DNA from: Porites lobata
Taxonomy: Eukaryota; Cnidaria; Anthozoa; Scleractinia; Poritidae
DNA length: 64,000 nt
Reading direction: 5' to 3'
Assembly (NCBI GenBank): GCA_942486035.1
Contig: CALNXK010000008.1
Span: 1,861,001 to 1,925,000, forward strand
The notes beneath the pieces were generated by a model. That model ran no database searches. It was not told the origin of the DNA and was given only the letters and a program-made list of their open reading frames with translations. This document shows, piece by piece, positions 61,127 through 64,000 of the stretch. Numbering within the stretch: position 1 is the first letter of the stretch; each line of letters starts with the position of its first letter. The translations under genes were made by a program, and so were the position numbers.

Positions 61127-61130
61127 TTAA

Positions 61131-62280
61131 AAGGCGACTGTAACTCAGTTCCTTTCAAAATTACTCACATGATCCGTCATCAACGTTACTCTTATAGATC
61201 GACATATACCTCTGTATTAACCCAGTAATGTGATTGTTACAGTTAAGCCTAGAACCTTCTTTAGATGTCCAAGATCTGTTCGCAATGTTCTACTTTTGGG
61301 CAGTAGAACGTTTTAGACTATTTTAACAAGTAGTAAGATAAATTTAAGTAGGTAGGATAAGGAAGATGTTTTGGTTGATTAAGGTCGTCCATTTTAAAAT
61401 AATGCTCTCTGTTTACAATATAAACTTTCCATTTCAAATTTAGACATCATAACTTATTGACCTAATAATATGTGGTTTAGTAGTGCTGCCTTAAATTATA
61501 TTATTTGTCTTTTAAGAACATCGAGAAATGAACAAACTTTTAGAAATGAAGGCCATGTTATGCCAGTTGTACAGAAAAGAATACTTGTTGAAGATAGCAA
61601 ATCTCCTTGAGAATACTTCCAGAATTTTCGTTTGGTTTAAGTAACAAGAAACGCAGATGAAATTCAAGATAACTTGACGACAATTTTAAAAGGCGGTGGG
61701 AAGTTGGGTGCTCAAACATTTGTTCTGGGTGGTGAGAGTGATTGGTTGGGGATAAAATGGCTTCTCGGTGTACTATTTATAAGATACGCTTTCCCAAACT
61801 GCGCTTTTTAACAACACTGAAAAGTGGCGAGGTGGCTGCAATGTGCATGCCCCCCAAAACGGAAGTATTTTGAGCTTTTTGATCGGGGTTGTAGTTTTGT
61901 CCCCGGAACATCCACTAGTCCTGCTGCCGCTGACCAGCACATAAAAAGACGTAAGAGACCATCATGCAACAAGTGATTATCCAAGCTCAACCACCAGCAA
62001 GGGCTCTCTCGCGCTCTGCGCTCCCCTCGCGCTTGCCTCTGCCGCCTAAAAAACGCCTTAAAATGACGCTCTTTCTGCTGGCTATTCTAAGGTGCACAAA
62101 CAAAAGATGCAAAACACTCTACACTAGTCGCCTTAAATTTTCCTCTCTGTCTGATTTATTTAGAATGCGTTATTCGCAAATCTTTATCTTCCCTACAAAC
62201 TAAGATAAAAGCAGAAATTACTTTTATATTCATCAGAATCATATAACCCCGTTCGGGGTTTAATGCTTTTGTATTTATTT
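61131..62280. other. Spacer without recognised gene
   Basis: I see no convincing exon, RNA gene or repeat. Small frames (for example 61808-61990 minus) have no domain or splice context. Confidence 0.4.
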
Positions 62281-62320
<40 letters not shown>

Positions 62321-62366
62321 GTTGGAAAGAAGAAGCCTGAAAAAAAAAAAAAGAGAAAGGAAATCA

Positions 62367-62398
<32 letters not shown>

Positions 62399-62637
62399 TC
62401 GTTGCCGGTGCGTTGCTCTACCAACTGAGCTATAAAGCCACACATTGGGAGCGAGGTCAATTTTCATATATAGTTCACATCATTTCACTCCTCACGGGAG
62501 ATATGAACTCAATAAATTGACCTCGCTCCCAATGTGTGGCTTCATAGCTCAGTTGGTAGAGCAACACACCGGCAACGCGGAGGTCACGGGTTCGAATCCC
62601 CTTGAAGCCCTGATTTTTTTTTCCTGGCTTCTTCTTG

Positions 62638-62682
<45 letters not shown>
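62281..62682. mobile_element. 402-bp palindromic element with an inverted pair of tRNA-like sequences
   Basis: The whole unit is a long inverted repeat (agtgaagaatgatcatcgca ... tgcgatgatcattcttcact). Each arm holds a 72-nt tRNA-like sequence: minus strand about 62368-62439, plus strand about 62540-62611. Both have a tagctcagttggtagagc D-arm, an acgggttcgaatccc T-arm and paired acceptor ends (ggcttta/tgaagcc; ggcttca/tgaagcc). The anticodon stems do not pair and base 33 is C instead of T, so neither is a usable tRNA. I read this as a SINE-derived foldback. Confidence 0.8.
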
Positions 62683-62685
<3 letters not shown>

Positions 62686-63219
62686 AATTTCAAAACTGTT
62701 GTTTATAACATGTCTACTCCGCTTCATTGGTACAGGTTTTTAAAAACCTTCCAGAGAAACAAAGCACCACCATCCTTTAAGATAGTAAAAAACCTTTCGG
62801 ACGTATCTTCATCTCGGGCCTCTTTGCAGAGGAGCATGGCCAGGTTTTCTTCCAGTGGTACCAGCAAATTATTTCATTATCTTTCTTCCCCGGGAGGTAC
62901 AGACCTGGCATTCAGGTTGGATAAGTAACAATCACTGTACCACCAGGCGCCTTTATACCTCAAGGCACAGCTGCTACTCCCCTTGTCATTATCACGATCC
63001 TTGGTGGAAAATAGCATACCACGATGAGCATCAAGGGAATCACCAGCGGTACCTGCGAAAAAGAAAGAAAGAGAGCGCCAACTGAAGGCTCTGTTTTTCT
63101 TTATTGAGATTCGACACGATTACTCAACACAGTAACAGGGGCCAGTGAAACAGGACTTACGTCTCAACTGATATAAACACCTTCATTACCCACCCAGCCC
63201 ATGAAAGCTTGTACCAAAC

Positions 63220-63762
63220 CACCGGGGTTTACGCCCCCTACTCCTTACAAACAAAAGTGTGGGTTCTTTTACGTCCCACAAGAATCAGAACAGTGAAAGA
63301 GCTGTGAGTTGGGGCCTACGGTCTTTCTTCCTTACTCGAGAAGACTAGAATGTCTAACCATCTGTAGAAGTTACAACGAAGGCAGCACATTCTCCTCAGG
63401 AGGGGGGTGAATAGGGGTATGCAAATCCGTCGATCCGTTATGATTTGTGAACCAAATCCGCCGTTAAATCTGAAATCCGGGCAAAAATATTTGTATTACA
63501 CGCAATGTCCAAAATCCGGGCCCAAAAACTAGATGAATGCGCATTCCGCTGCAGTTGCAGGATCCGGAAACCCCGTTAAAATCTCGCTTTGAATCCGAAA
63601 TCCGGGCAAAAATATTTTCAAAATCCGCCGATCCGTTCGCCTATTCACCCCCCTCCCTCAGTTACTGAAGACCCTTAGTGTTGGTCCAGCCGGGGTTTGA
63701 ACCTGCGACCTCCCGTTCAGAAGACTGGCGCTTATCAATTAATTGAGCTAACTGGGCGGCGT
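63220..63762 (-). mobile_element. tRNA-headed SINE, minus strand, split by a MITE
   Basis: On the minus strand the head at about 63687-63762 reads gttagctcaatta (box A) and ggtcgcaggttcaaacccc (box B). Behind it lies a body found widely in corals (ctcagttactgaagaccctt; gtgggacgtaaaagaaccca on the minus strand near 63260-63282). The body is interrupted by 63400-63655. The left limit is approximate. Confidence 0.65.
63400..63655. mobile_element. 256-bp MITE, GAGGGGGGTGAATAGG ends, 6-bp duplication CCTCAG
   Basis: The first and last 16 bp are perfect inverses. CCTCAG flanks both sides (63394-63399 and 63656-63661). The interior repeats aaatccgccgatccgtt words. It sits inside the SINE body. Duplication length and GAGGG start match the larger element at 45176-46887. 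Confidence 0.85.
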
Positions 63763-64000
63763 TTTCTTGGTTTTATAGTAGGGTGTTTTGTGATCCGCGC
63801 ACTCCCACTTTCTGCAAAAATGATATCCATTAGAATTATTACAGACTGCACGAAGCCCAGACATTCTTATATTAGGAAAGCCTACAGCAAGTGAGACAAG
63901 TAGAAAATGAACTTCATTTCTTTTTTACCTGCAAAATACTCCACGTATTCCCCTGAGGGGGTACTCATATAATGGCCTATATATGGGGAGGCATACGAAA

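Noticed and set aside
62368..62611. Two real tRNA genes
   Set aside because: The anticodon stems do not pair and position 33 is C; each is part of a palindromic repeat.
62710..62928. 72-codon frame beginning MSTPLHWYRF
   Set aside because: No domain, no flanking exon, and surrounded by repeats.
1..64000. CRISPR arrays, bacterial operons, riboswitches, endogenous viral genes
   Set aside because: None seen; the direct repeats present are microsatellites or transposon internal words.

Overview
The window is nuclear DNA of an animal. Genes have many short exons, GT-AG introns of 0.3-2.5 kb, AT-rich spacers, and dense small inverted-repeat transposons. The protein set (class I TRIM ligases, a HECT ligase, GNPNAT1, L2HGDH) and the repeat style (tRNA-headed SINE, many MITEs, (AAT)n and (ATC)n) suggest a cnidarian, most likely a stony coral. 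That identification is an inference. There are no prokaryotic operons, CRISPR arrays or viral genes.

Layout. At 1-3127 (minus, running off the left edge) lies the 5' half of a MID/TRIM9-like RING-B-box gene. A 1.3 kb divergent promoter spacer separates it from a complete TRIM9-type gene at 4458-10614 (plus, seven coding exons, 654 aa). GNPNAT1 copy A (minus, six coding exons, 191 aa) occupies 14075-23052. It shares a 319-bp bidirectional promoter with a HECT E3 ligase carrying an AZUL zinc finger (plus, 23372-32879, eight coding exons, 1003 aa). A duplicated, stranded first exon of L2HGDH lies at 35646-35728. GNPNAT1 copy B (minus, also intact) spans 37120-43678. A transposon-filled interval at 44.2-48.2 kb follows. 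L2HGDH (plus, eleven coding exons, 452 aa) spans 49920-60089. The last 4 kb hold MITEs, a palindromic tRNA-like element and a tRNA-headed SINE.

The main structural result is a tandem duplication of about 23 kb. The unit GNPNAT1 - HECT ligase - L2HGDH promoter and exon 1 occurs at 13.94-36.7 kb and again at 36.99-50.6 kb. In the second unit the HECT coding sequence is gone. Only its upstream flank (to about 44205) and its stop codon plus 3' flank (from about 48197) remain, with transposon debris between. Both GNPNAT1 copies keep open frames and identical exon lengths, and differ at 20 of 191 residues by my reading. The two units also act as mutual controls: several transposons sit in one copy with an empty site in the other, which fixes their target-site duplications (TTAA, TA, 8 bp).

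The genes do not form one pathway. GNPNAT1 belongs to UDP-GlcNAc synthesis, L2HGDH to mitochondrial clearance of L-2-hydroxyglutarate, and the TRIM and HECT proteins to ubiquitin signalling. TRIM9, GNPNAT1 and L2HGDH also lie near each other on human 14q21-q22, so their clustering may be an old linkage. Exon limits were set by hand from splice motifs, reading phase and family resemblance. Percent identities and transposon family names were not computed.
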